From Amanita rubescens (taxonomy: Eukaryota; Basidiomycota; Agaricomycetes; Agaricales; Amanitaceae), in NCBI GenBank assembly GCA_015039365.1, contig WION01000639.1, positions 1-26,491 on the forward strand: 26,491 nucleotides of DNA, in the 5' to 3' direction. A program made the position numbers and the translations under genes. The notes beneath the pieces are model-generated. The model was not told the origin of the DNA and made no database searches. It worked only from the letters and a program-made list of their open reading frames with translations. Positions 1 to 9,176 of this stretch are shown here, piece by piece; the first letter of the stretch is position 1; the number at the start of each line of letters is the position of its first letter.

Positions 1-195
1 CAAGCCATAGTACTCGGACTTTCCCGAATCTCCGCCTGACATATAAATGGAAGGAAATGGCGTGGCTGCGAAGCGCTGCCGAAGTTTATCAATCTTTTCG
101 TCACTTACTGACCATCATGCATTATGTGTAGATCTCTACTACGATTATCCACTTCATGTTTATCCTACACGTAGTCTTTCGAGTGTCGTCCGCGA

Positions 196-678
196 CTAGC
201 GGGGCAGGCTCGTTCCCACTGCCAGACGTAATAAGTAGTCCTCTGTGTCTCTCCCCGACGGCCCCGCGACCTTTTCCCCGCGCGCCCTGGTACCTTCGTT
301 ATTCTTCCTCCTCTCCACGAGCTCCCGGAGCAATCTTTCCACGACCGCATGGTGTCGCCTGTTTTCTTCTGCGATTCCATCCAGGCGACCCATGATCTTC
401 ACGATAGCTGTATTCAACACCGACAGCGCCTCCGTCTCCGCCCTCTGCTTCCGCCTCCCTTGACTGCCGACCCTGCATGGTGTTTTCTCAATGGCCTCCT
501 CCCAGCGCTCCACGACGAACAAGGCCGCGACTGCCCTCCTGTCGCGCTCGTGCTGCTTCTCTTCCGCTACAAGCCACTCCAGCACCTCATACTCCTTCCG
601 TTCCAGCACTTCTCGTTCAAGGCGCTCCTTCTCGTGCTGCTCCTTGAGTAGCCGCAGTTTTTCTAAGGCAGATAGCAT
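196..678 (-). CDS. Hypothetical charged coiled-coil protein
   Basis: A single-exon 160-residue frame on the minus strand starts at the ATG at 678. I do not recognise a family. The composition is protein-like: the first 60 residues are a Glu/Lys/Arg/Leu-rich stretch (KEQHEKERLEREVLERKEY) with heptad-like leucine spacing. A second helical segment around residues 85-130 (TAIVKIMGRLDGIAEENRR, then VVERLLRELVERR) also looks like coiled coil. The C-terminal 30 residues are polar and probably disordered. There is no signal peptide or membrane segment. Plus-strand ORFs over the same bases are Ser/Pro/Leu-rich and look like shadows. It could be a complete small gene or the last exon of a longer one; no convincing upstream exon was found between 680 and 1430. 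Confidence 0.45.
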   Translation of the reverse strand: MLSALEKLRLLKEQHEKERLEREVLERKEYEVLEWLVAEEKQHERDRRAVAALFVVERWEEAIEKTPCRVGSQGRRKQRAETEALSVLNTAIVKIMGRLDGIAEENRRHHAVVERLLRELVERRKNNEGTRARGEKVAGPSGRDTEDYLLRLAVGTSLPR

Positions 679-1427
679 AATAGAAGCATGACGTCACACG
701 TGCAGTCACGCACCCTTACGGACGACAAAGTACCCTTCTGGATTGTAAGTGCATCAAATCAAACAAAAAGTGATCAGAGGTTTTTGTGAGTACACTATAC
801 TTAAGGTGGTCGTCACAATAATAAAATTTTCTGCATCAGATGCTACTATGATGTGCAAGTCGTATTTCACTCTCCCCAGATGGCTACGCACTTAATTGTC
901 CCTCTGGGATACGTAGAACAAACAGTTTACTTATTAATAACAACTTGAACGCGTGGCACCGTGACGAACGATAGCCCAATTCGCATAAACGCTGGCATCA
1001 TCCCGCTCAAGCATCTTTGGGAATTCAGTTCTAAATAATTCAATCAACCTGGGCTCTATTTGCTGTCATATCCTCAGTAGGAAAGTTGCGAAGTGAAATG
1101 CATCAAGAGGAATTTGGAGGTCAAGGTGCCACACGTTTTCGGCAATCACATATACTTGGTAATGTGGACCGCTGCTGCGCACGGTAGATCCGAGGCCAAT
1201 ATTTTAGAATTAAAATTATTGTTTATGTTAGTGACATAGTAATATTTCGCTTTTGGTGACTCGCAATAAACAGCGAGCAGGATGTTGACTTAGATTGTGA
1301 AGGCATTTTATTGTATCATAAGGTGAGGTGAACTACCCAAGCTACACTTCAACGTAATCGCAATCGAAGATCAACTCAACAATAGTCCATAAACCACCAC
1401 CACAGGGGGAAAGTTAGATGCCATCAA
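679..1427. other. Gene-poor interval
   Basis: Only short frames with many stops occur on both strands. The base composition is AT-richer than in the neighbouring genes. The one structured item is the dispersed repeat at 911-974, listed separately. Confidence 0.6.
911..974 (+). repeat. Dispersed repeat copy 1 (inverted relative to 7840-7898)
   Basis: About 60 bases beginning ACGTAGAACAAACAGTTT and ending GAACGATAG recur in opposite orientation at 7840-7898. Differences are a few substitutions and a roughly 5-base indel near the end. The content (TTATTAATAACAAC core) is non-coding. The two copies lie 6.9 kb apart, so this is probably the remnant of an interspersed element such as a solo terminal repeat or MITE. 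Confidence 0.6.
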
Positions 1428-1777
1428 CTAATTCCCGAACATGCGCATCCCGATAGATTCTTTCAGCCCGTCACTCAATTCAAACAGGATCGCATTATCT
1501 TTCGCATGTTCCTCCTCTACTTGTTTTGATTTGGAGTTTGCGATTGCGATTGCAGGTCTGGGTAGTGAGTCTGCGGTGGTAGCAATAGTAGTCAAGTGGG
1601 ATTTGGAGCGGCGGCAGTACCAGGAGCAGGAGACGACGAAGCTGGTGAGATTTGCATGTGCCGCCTGTCTACTTCCCAAAGGAACCTAATCATCGCTTCG
1701 AGAATCTTGGGTATCCCTTTGCATGTCGCCATACCGACCTTCGTCAACAACGCTCGGACGTAATGGCTTAACACCCA
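1428..1777 (-). other. Open minus-strand frames beside a transposon, possible gene remnant
   Basis: Two overlapping minus-strand frames look mildly protein-like. One (from about 1780 to 1592) contains LTKVGMATCKGIPKILEAMI. The other (1679-1428) ends with EEEHAKDNAILFELSDGLKE and a short tail before a stop. They could be successive pieces of one exon joined by a frameshift, or exons separated by a short intron. The first frame runs straight into the target-site duplication of the element at 1786, so the transposon may have inserted in or beside a gene. I cannot assign a family. Confidence 0.25.
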
Positions 1778-1785
1778 AACCGTCA
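1778..1785. repeat. Target-site duplication, left copy (AACCGTCA)
   Basis: AACCGTCA directly abuts the left inverted repeat and is repeated exactly at 3372-3379 next to the right one. An exact 8-bp direct repeat outside matching inverted termini is the signature of hAT-type insertion. Confidence 0.75.
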
Positions 1786-1794
1786 TAGCGATGC

Positions 1795-1965
1795 CGAAGT
1801 TCAGTTCATGAACCGCAGTTCGAACCTGAACTGATTGAACTGAACCGATAGTTCAGTTCAGTTCAGGTTCTGGTTCGGCATATCGGCCTCCTGTTCAGTT
1901 CTTGGTCCGGCATTTTGGCTGGAATCCCGAACCGACGCAGAACCGGTTCGAACCGTGAACCGCAT
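1795..1965. repeat. Left subterminal GTTCAG/GAACCG motif cluster
   Basis: A dense, imperfect run of GTTCAG, GTTCGG, GAACCG and GAACTG hexamers in both orientations lies just inside the left inverted repeat. It mirrors the cluster at 3205-3365. The motif spacing is irregular, so this is not a simple microsatellite. It is best read as subterminal binding-site repeats of the transposon. Confidence 0.65.
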
Positions 1966-2799
1966 GGTGCATGAAGTTGGAGAGTACTCTCCACCATTGT
2001 ACTTAATAATTGAAAGAAGGAAATGTGGCAGACACCGGGGAATCGGGATTAGCGGATATTGCAGTGCGTGTGTACACACAAGTACAAACATCGCCAATCC
2101 TCGCCACCGACGCTGGCATGCTGCGCAATGCAAGATTGTGGGTGGCAGCTTGAAGGTAAGTACATAACATATGAAGACTGACCGTCTACCTGACTTCTCA
2201 AAGCAGAATTATGGGGACCAGCACGAGCGCGACAAGAACAAGAAGGCTGGCTCGGCACTTATCCGAAATTCGATGTGTGATGATCTTTTCCGAAACTCCG
2301 AAGAAGATGAGCCAGGAGAAGTGGGCCAAGATTTTTGAAGAGGCGCGGATATATCTTCCAGAGAAGAAGAGGGAGCGGGCGGCCTCCAGCGCACCCTTGT
2401 CGACCTATTGAAGAACCCGTATATCTCACCCCCAGTCCTTTACTACATTCTGATCATCTTTTACTAAGACTCCCTTTGCTCGCCTATTGCTCGCTTCTCA
2501 ACGTTATCAGTAAGCGTTCCCTCTCTTCGATTTAGCCGTCGCCAACACTCGCGTTGCCAGGATTTTGCTCTTTTCCGCTCGTTACTCAGGCTGTTACTCA
2601 ATGCTTGGATCCCTGGATTTCGCTCCCTGTCACTTGTCCATTACTTTTCGTTAGCAAGCTTCGATTAATTCCCGGTAAGCCCCAACCTCTGCTGCCTCAA
2701 ACCATTTGTCACTCAACAGTCGTCCACTAGCCGTCCATCTCTATCACCTCGCATTGTTTTCCGCCACTCAATGATCGCCCTCATTGCTTATATCACGTT

Positions 2800-3064
2800 T
2801 TAATTGTTGACATCATGCGCCGGTTGGAATTGAATGTCTTGAGGTGGCAAGACTTCTTCTTTGTCCTCTATGGCCATACAATCCCGAGTGTTATTCCTTC
2901 TTTGCTCAGCCCAGTCAACACCATCAAACCAGACCCCTTCATCCTCTCGTAGTATCCTCAAAACTTCTTCGAGGCTTATCTTCGAGGCCCTCATCGCCGG
3001 ATCGTCTGAGGTCCCTCCCCACGTACAATCACCCTTGGACCAAAAAGCATCCGAAATGTCAATG
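2800..3064 (-). other. Open frame inside the transposon, unknown
   Basis: A minus-strand frame inside the hAT-like element includes SKISLEEVLRILREDEGVWF and then DWAEQRRNNTRDCMAIEDKE before a stop at 2800. It is open upstream through a segment reading DAFWSKGDCTWGG. The sequence is more protein-like than chance, with acidic helices and tryptophans, but matches no transposase motif I know. It may be a captured host fragment or the relic of an element-encoded protein. Confidence 0.25.
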
Positions 3065-3204
3065 AATTAAAATGCCCTGTCGAACTCCGCCGGCGCCATT
3101 GCTTTTCACCGGTCCTTGGCACGTTCTACTCAGTCATTCCTGCTGCATCGACTCATGGTCGCATCACCATATCCATTACTTGGCACATCGCCCGACACAG
3201 CAGT

Positions 3205-3365
3205 CAGTTCATCAGTTCGGACTGGAACCGAACTGGAACCGAACCACTAGAACTGGTTCTGGCAGTTCTGTTCTGGTTCCAGTTCTGTTCGGCGGCACAA
3301 CCTATCGGTTCCGGTTTCAGTTCTCCCCAAGCAGTCAGAGAACTGGACCGAACTGAACTTCGGCA
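3205..3365. repeat. Right subterminal GTTCAG/GAACCG motif cluster
   Basis: Counterpart of the left cluster: runs such as GAACCGAACTGGAACCGAAC and repeated GGTTC/GTTCTG motifs. It ends in the right inverted repeat at 3349-3371, which is followed by the second AACCGTCA at 3372-3379. Confidence 0.65.
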
Positions 3366-3462
3366 ACGCTAAACCGTCAGCTACCAGACCACAACACGGG
3401 TTGGGAAAACGAACTTACTATAAAGATGACCACTGTTCTTGATGAGTTGCCAATGCACCATT

Positions 3463-3930
3463 TCACAAGTCCACCATCCGAAGAACCGACAACTGACTGG
3501 AACACATTATCCCGTATTCAGCCATCCGCTCAGGGATATCCATCTCCTTGTACTGCATCAACGGCACGCACAGTTTCCCGCACCTCTCAGCTAGTTGCTT
3601 AGCAGTGTTCCTGTGGACGAGTACAAAAACACTCAAGTGATGACCGAGTTGGGCGTAGAGTGCATAGCCAGTTGAAGAGGCGGGGAGCGACAGGGGCATG
3701 AGCAGGAGTCATGAGGGTGCTGGCGATTCATCTGGTGGAGGTGCAGGAAGGTGACTGAGCTTGTGGGGAAGATGCGCTGACAATTTGACGACTTTCTGTT
3801 GGCATTGAAGGTGAATGTGGCGGCAGCAGAATGGCTGGAGGAGAACCTGACGGGGGCTGAGTAGATGGCGGTATTCGTGTTCATGGCAGAAAATGTGGTA
3901 GGAGAGTTGATGCGGGTGGCCCGTGCGCAG
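3463..3930 (-). other. Fragmentary minus-strand frames, unassigned
   Basis: Short minus-strand frames follow the Nup107-like fragment. The frame at 3463-3699 has a helical segment HRNTAKQLAERCGKLCVPLM. Its N-x-x-A-x-x-L-A-x-R pattern loosely resembles the helical N-terminal (MLKL/HeLo-like) adaptor domains common in agaricomycete kinases and NTPases. That resemblance is an impression from motif spacing only. No splice arrangement gives a convincing gene, so this may be debris from another gene joined to the nucleoporin relic. Confidence 0.2.
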
Positions 3931-3944
3931 ATCTGAGCACTGGA

Positions 3945-4650
3945 GGTACTCCGTTGCTCGCTCTTCAGGTTTGGATATACCGGTGAGCTCAGCAGGGAGC
4001 ATGTCTAACACGCTTTGTGCTAGCTTGAGCTGACCAGAGGCTGTCATGAGTTAGAGATGTTACAATCAAGGTACGGACACTCTTACCGAGGAATAAGCAT
4101 AAAACGAAACAAGCCTGTTCCAGTGCCGTGGCATATGTTGCCTCGCTAAACGGTCCACTGCTTCAATGGAACGTACGAGGAATGTCTCAAAATACGAAGG
4201 CGGTCGCTGGAGCGGGTTGTCCAATTCTGGACCAACAACTGGCAACAAGAGATGGAAGGGGGTCTTTATTGATGTTGGCGGTAAAAGCTGGGAAGAATGA
4301 GACATTGAAAGGAGACAGGAAAAGCAACGAACCTCAAAAGCCTTATCCACAGACCGTTCCGCAGCAACGACCGCAACGCAGCCCATGTTCGCGCGCTCAA
4401 ACGCCCGTCTCCGTTCTTCAATCGAGTCTCCTCCATCCACTCCATCGGTTCTCATCCCTTCATCTACGTAAATGTCAATATATTACTTAAAATGAATGAA
4501 CACAACTCACCCATACCCAACCTAAACAAGACAAGGAACAGCACATACCGCTCGACGGCGTTCTCGCCCAATGTGCCAGGTATAACGCAATCAAATGCCG
4601 TTCACCTGCATCTTGCACCACTACTTTCAGATCGCCATCCCATACTCGAC
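3945..4650 (-). pseudogene. Decayed fragment of nucleoporin Nup107/Nup84
   Basis: Successive minus-strand segments match the alpha-helical C-terminal half of Nup107/Nup84, a scaffold subunit of the Y-complex of the nuclear pore. In order they are: DAGERHLIALYLA then LGENAVERYVLFL (4620-4530); SIEERRRAFERANMG and VVAAERSVDKAFE (4455-4330); FETFLVRSIE (about 4165); ATYATALEQACFVLCLFL, spliced at about 4090-4030 to ASGQLKLAQSVLDMLPAEL; and KPEERATEYLQ (about 3950). Intron-like breaks remain at several places. Continuity fails at least twice: one base is missing between YLAH and LGEN (about 4573), and the frame shifts between FLVRSIE and ATYATALEQ (4125-4160). The N-terminal half and the expected region after ATEYL are absent. 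I read it as a truncated, frameshifted relic. Confidence 0.65.
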
Positions 4651-4736
4651 ACAAAACCACATACCTAGGCTAGCACTCTCATGCCTCCAACACGGTCGCG
4701 TCTACTACCTCCGCAGCCAGTGTTGTGGACATCCTT

Positions 4737-4832
4737 TGACTCTGTACCAATGCTTGGTAATCCCGTTGTTGCTTCTTAATCCCGTCGTTGACTCTGTACC
4801 AACGTATGCTTGGTAATCCCGTCGTTGCTTCT
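4737..4832 (+). repeat. Short imperfect tandem duplication
   Basis: A unit starting TGACTCTGTACCAA and continuing TGCTTGGTAATCCCGT to TTGCTTCT occurs at 4737-4776 and again at 4789-4832. The second copy has a 4-base CGTA insertion. A partial third piece, TAATCCCGTCGT, lies between them. It looks like local slippage or duplication in non-coding DNA. Confidence 0.7.
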
Positions 4833-4984
4833 GGAATAGATGGTTGAGCGCAGTATCGTGTAATCGGAATTACTAATAGGTTCGAACTCCGACGTACCAA
4901 GACAGCATTTCGTCACAGTACGTTTGCTGAAAATGACAAATTGAGAGGGAGATATCACCGTGCATAGACTAATAAAAAACATTA

Positions 4985-5747
4985 CATGTTAAAAAATCAG
5001 TGAATGAGTTGAAGTTGGTTAAAAAACCGGACAGCTAGTATTTCGGGACTTACCGGCGTTTAAACCTTATCCAAAAAAGGCAAAAAACGCGTTTTGGGCC
5101 ATCACAAAATCGGTATAAGACCGAGTCCTTCACTTCGTTCGGCCTCGGAACAATTTTAAATCAGAAGTCTTCGGATTTTGCAGAACGTAGAACCCTTACG
5201 TTATCAGTATCAGGTGATTGGTACGCCACAATCACTCGCGCTTGCTTGCCTGTCCATGCACCGGGAAACTCTTAGAGTCTTAATGCCAAGGGATGCGACA
5301 TGCAGCACATGATGGCTTCGTCTCGTGTCTGTTTTTCTGTTATCTTCCAATCCTTGTACTGGAAAACCATCAATGGTAGCAGTGCATCGTAAGGTGCTGT
5401 TTTTTATGACGTCTGTGGAGGCGACAAGCACGTTGGTTCACTGTTTCGAAAATGATCAGCGCGCCTTCACAAACGGCTGTATGTATGGGTAAACGTACGA
5501 GGACGCCATCGCGATCGGCAGTCGAAGAAGTTGGCTGTTGTCGATAGAACGAACACGAGGAATCCTGCAGGTGGCACGGCCATGTTGGACCCTGTGCGCC
5601 TGCAGCAGGCAGCAAGTTGCGTTAAGTAGTGAACGTTTGAACGTTGAACGCACGCTGAGAAAGATTACACTCCGAAGCTCTTTCGAGAGGGACCGCTGTG
5701 CTTGTGCCAGAAATGAATTGTTTTTTTGTACAATGTACAATGCAAAC
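4985..5747. other. Gene-poor interval
   Basis: Frames here are short and unrelated to any family I recognise. A GC stem (CCGAG at about 5130 against CTCGG at about 5152) and AT-rich runs are the only structure seen. The right end is probably the 3' flank of the FAD oxidase gene. Confidence 0.5.
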
Positions 5748-7505
5748 TCAGGCGGGTACTATAGGAAACCACTTGTTGAACACGTTTTCCGGGTCATATC
5801 TCCCCTTTACCCTCTGCAGTCTGGGATAATTGGGACCAAACGCCGACAAAGCACTGTCCTTCATATCATCTGGTCCTTCTCCGTCTAAAAAAGGCTTGAA
5901 TTCAGACTGGCCACTGCTTTTGACCTGGACGCTCACCATAATTAACACCATAACCAAACCATAACGGATCATGCAAAAGAGACTTGTCGCCGAGTATACT
6001 AATGGCAATTTCATACGCTACTTCTCGTGCTCTCTGCGAATGATCTCCGATGGTATTGTCCCATTGGAGCATGATCACCGCTGTTGCCCTGCAGGTTCGA
6101 TTGAAGGCCATAGTACCGTTGGGTATAGCTTTGATTGTACTTGGCGGGAAATATTCGAACACTATGGTGCAGTTGATGTCTTTTAGCTTCATTTCGGCCA
6201 ACTTTGCAAGGACCCCGTTGGAAATTGCGAAATCGGGGGCTTCATGGCCCGCCGATTTTGTGTAGTAGCCCTTGCCGTAGCCTACGAACTCGTTCTAGAA
6301 AATACATCAAAACAAGATTGAGCCACTAGCATGGACCATTCGTACTTGTAATCCATTAACTCGCTCATAAGGAATTTCCCCTGTCGTGTCGCTTACGGGT
6401 CCTGAAGTACGAAGCCATCATGAAAAAATGGGTTTATATGATAAGCAAATACGAACGAAGGTCGAGAAGAGCTTTGAAATTTCTCCTGCCCTCTTCTGCC
6501 GAACCATTATAGAAGACGAAGCACACCAGCATAGGCTACGAAGCGAGATCAGCAACTGAGAACATTGATCTAAGCGGTCCCTTACTTGTCCATTTGGACC
6601 GTTGGTATGGATTGCTGTAAGTCCTTCTTTCTCATTTGTCTTAGTAGGCCACCAATCCTTGAGAACATTAAACACCGACTCGAAAAGTGGTGGAGGATAT
6701 TTAAGGGAACCCGCATAGACGAGACGACGTTGAGGGTGTAATCTGATCGCAAAACGAGTGACGACTCCAAAGTTGCTGCCTCCCCCCCGGATACCAAAGA
6801 ACAGTTCAGGGTTTTCAGTCTCGCTGGCGGTAACGACAGAACTGTCGGCAATAACCACAGTTGCCTAAAGACAAGTTTATCGCATTTGTACATCACGGTC
6901 AATGTCGGCGGCTTACTTCAACAAGATTATCAATAACCAAGCCATGGGAGCCGGTTAGCCAACCGAACCCCCCTCCCAAGGTGAGCCTGAAATCAGGTAG
7001 TCAGAATTGTTCTCCATAGAATTATGGCAACGCAAATACCCTCCGACACCAGTCTAGAAATAACATGTCAGTAAATTGGACGACGACACAACTTATGAAT
7101 TGAACCAACATGATTGACTGTTCCCCCTACAGATGCAAGGCCGTGTTCTATCGCGGCTTTATCAACGGTTTCCCAAATAGCACCTCCACCAACATGAGCA
7201 AGCTGCTTCTCGGCATCAATGGTGACACCATTAAGGTAACGAGATAGATCAACAACAAGGCCATTTTCGATTGAAGACCCGCCAGCAGCACTGTGTCCTC
7301 CACCACGAATTGCGATGGGTAAACCGCTGTCTCTTGCATACTTGATCGCTAAAGCCACGTCTTCCTCATCTTTGACAAAGGCAACGACAGAAGCCTTGCG
7401 GGAGGCATTTGCTGCCCATCGCTTGAGTGCATCGTCATAGCCTGGATCGCCTGGCCTGACGAGATCGCCCTTGAACCCCAGGATGAGATTGGAGGCAAAA
7501 GACAT
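5748..7505 (-). CDS. FAD-linked oxidoreductase (berberine-bridge / 6-hydroxynicotine oxidase type)
   Basis: Eight exons on minus: 7505-7110, 7053-7040, 6986-6917, 6864-6586, 6535-6457, 6401-6346, 6294-5966 and 5913-5748. They join in frame to 462 residues, the usual family length. The FAD-binding (PCMH) half contains [14 protein letters not shown]; His71 is the expected flavin-linking residue. It is followed by [19 protein letters not shown], where threonine stands in place of the cysteine of bicovalent enzymes, and by [15 protein letters not shown]. The C-terminus shows the BBE signature FGPNYPRLQ and [12 protein letters not shown]. Such enzymes oxidise alcohols, amines or sugars with FAD and O2, often in secondary metabolism; the substrate cannot be inferred. 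No secretion signal is evident. A 14-nt exon (7040-7053) and the last intron (5914-5965, 52 nt) are both needed to keep the frame. Confidence 0.85.
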
Positions 7506-9176
7506 TGTACGTGCGCCGTAACCCCACTCGTAGTTCCCTGAACGTGTACATATATGTTGAAATTTGGAATTTCAAAGATCTTCCCCTTTAGGCCTTCAGT
7601 CTAGTCCGGGCAGTACCCCATTTGTTACGTGAGCGGAGGAATACCAGTCACCTTGATGACAGCTGGCAGATGCCTCCGTGACAATTCGTTTTTGGAATGG
7701 TGCCGCGCGCCACAGTGACACCGATCCAGAAAAAATATAACCAAATACCCTTTCAATCATACACCACCGCCATTCTTGGGCCTGGGCTGGACCACTTGTA
7801 CTCTACCGGGTGCGCATGCATATGCTAGCAAACAATTACCTATCGTTCGCACCGCGCGTTAAAGTTGTTATTAATAAAGCAAACTGTTTGTTCTACGTGA
7901 AGACAAGTTGAAATACAGTACTAGATTGGGAGGTATAGCAGGTAAGCACCGAGATAAATGAGTATAAATCGTGATGCAATGACTTTTGACCGTCGACTGG
8001 CATTTACAAGGTCTACGTCCGGCCCGGGTGCGTGTCATATTCGCGCTACCACCTCAACTCGGGCGCTATTTGAACCAGTGATGATGCTTGCAATGCAACC
8101 AGTCTTTTCTAGCGTAATACCAATTGCCGGTTCAAACGCAGCGTTGATAGAGAACGCTTGCCAGGAGAAAATCGATATCGCAACGCAGATGACTGAAAAA
8201 ATGGCACAGAGTTGAGGACCGTGTCCACGCAGCATATTTGCGCAAAGAGGTATATCCAAACATGGCAGCAACGTTTCTTGGGTATGTTTGACATATGAGA
8301 ATGTCGAATACGCTTCCTCCGAGTCGTCTCAATCGCGCTCATCGTTTGCTTTTATGCAGTAAGATATCAAAATGCTCGCGATACTCTCAAACCTCTCTTG
8401 TTCGGCTAGTGCCCCGAAACGAGGCAGTACGCACGGCACATCGTCCATACTGCACGCGCCAATCATAAGAAATCATTGACAGTAAAGACACGAACATTAT
8501 CAAAGCATCCCGGGAGCAGGCATTTGCGAGTCCTCTTAGCATTAAGGACGAGGAAGAGGCAGTAGGTATCGCAGAACCAGAATGATTCAAGCGCTTCATC
8601 GCTCTGAGCGTGTGCACGGTTGAGAGGACAAGGTTGAGAACTGATGAGAGTTTCAATCCAGAGCGATCGCCTTTTTCATCGAAATCAGGTGTTCGTTCAA
8701 GTTGCCCTTAGCTCGAAGTCGTCCAGATGGGATTCCGCCGTGACAAAGGCAGGAAGAGGCTGATGAAGGAGTCCCGCGAAGAAAACAACCGGAGTTGGCC
8801 ACTCACAAGACTGACCAACTTTGTGGATGATCGGAAGTCCGAAGTACATGATGATACACGAGGCAGCATTATGTAACGAGGTGCGTGGAAGCTGATGAAA
8901 TACAAGGGGAAAGGTCGTGCATTGGATTGAAGGTATACAAGGTAAGTATGAACGGTGGCCGATGATTCGTAAAGTAACATAGGAGAGCCGTTTATCTTGG
9001 GCAATGTAGAGAAACTTGGGCTCTTTCCGCCACAGAGGTGCTATGTTTATGCTCAGAGGGTATACTATTATTGGATCCAACTCCCAAACTTGACAATTAG
9101 AGTGGGCATATCGCTACGAAAACCAAAAACAGTGCGCGGGAAAGGCTGGGGTAACATGATAATGCATCGTACGGTA
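7506..9176. other. Gene-poor interval with scattered short frames
   Basis: No gene model is supported. The first part is the FAD oxidase promoter region, with a TATATG-type AT run near 7550. A plus frame at 7958-8215 includes VFSSVIPIAGSNAALIENAC, then DIATQMTEKMAQ and a stop. This weakly recalls helical N-terminal adaptor domains of agaricomycete kinases but has no plausible continuation. Minus frames at 8387-9080 look random. Confidence 0.4.
7840..7898 (-). repeat. Dispersed repeat copy 2 (inverted relative to 911-974)
   Basis: The reverse complement of this stretch begins ACGTAGAACAAACAGTTT, continues with TTATTAATAACAAC and ends GCGAACGATAG. It aligns with 911-974 along its whole length with few differences. 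It lies upstream of the FAD oxidase gene. Confidence 0.6.

Larger units (their letters stand above)
1786..3371. mobile_element. Non-autonomous hAT-like DNA transposon
   Basis: The 1,586-bp element is bounded by inverted repeats. The left end starts TAGCGATGCCGAAGTTCAGT; the right end read inward starts TAGCGTTGCCGAAGTTCAGT. They differ at one position over about 22 bases. Both ends fit the hAT terminal pattern (T/C)A(A/G)NG, and exact 8-bp target duplications flank the element. Subterminal zones (1795-1965 and 3205-3365) are packed with short GTTC/GAAC motifs in both orientations, as expected of transposase-binding subterminal repeats. The interior has no long ORF and no recognisable hAT transposase or dimerisation region, so mobilisation would need a transposase supplied in trans. 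It carries a possible spliced frame at about 2100-2411 and a minus-strand frame at 2800-3064. Confidence 0.7.

Noticed and set aside
4128..4490. 120-residue plus-strand ORF
   Set aside because: It is antisense to the Nup107-like fragment, has no recognisable content and no splice context.
4737..4832. CRISPR-like or satellite array
   Set aside because: There are only two and a half imperfect copies, unevenly spaced; this is a local duplication.
5125..5160. GC hairpin as a possible terminator or RNA element
   Set aside because: The stem is only five bases with an 18-base loop, and nothing nearby suggests an RNA gene.
5914..5965. Apparent frameshift near the C-terminus of the FAD oxidase
   Set aside because: A 52-nt GT-AG intron with a TTAAT branch-like site removes the break and joins HDP to GQSEFKP in frame, so no mutation is needed.
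7958..8215. Plus ORF resembling a helical N-terminal adaptor domain
   Set aside because: The resemblance rests on a few hydrophobic and charged positions. No downstream exon continues the expected helices, so no gene was called.
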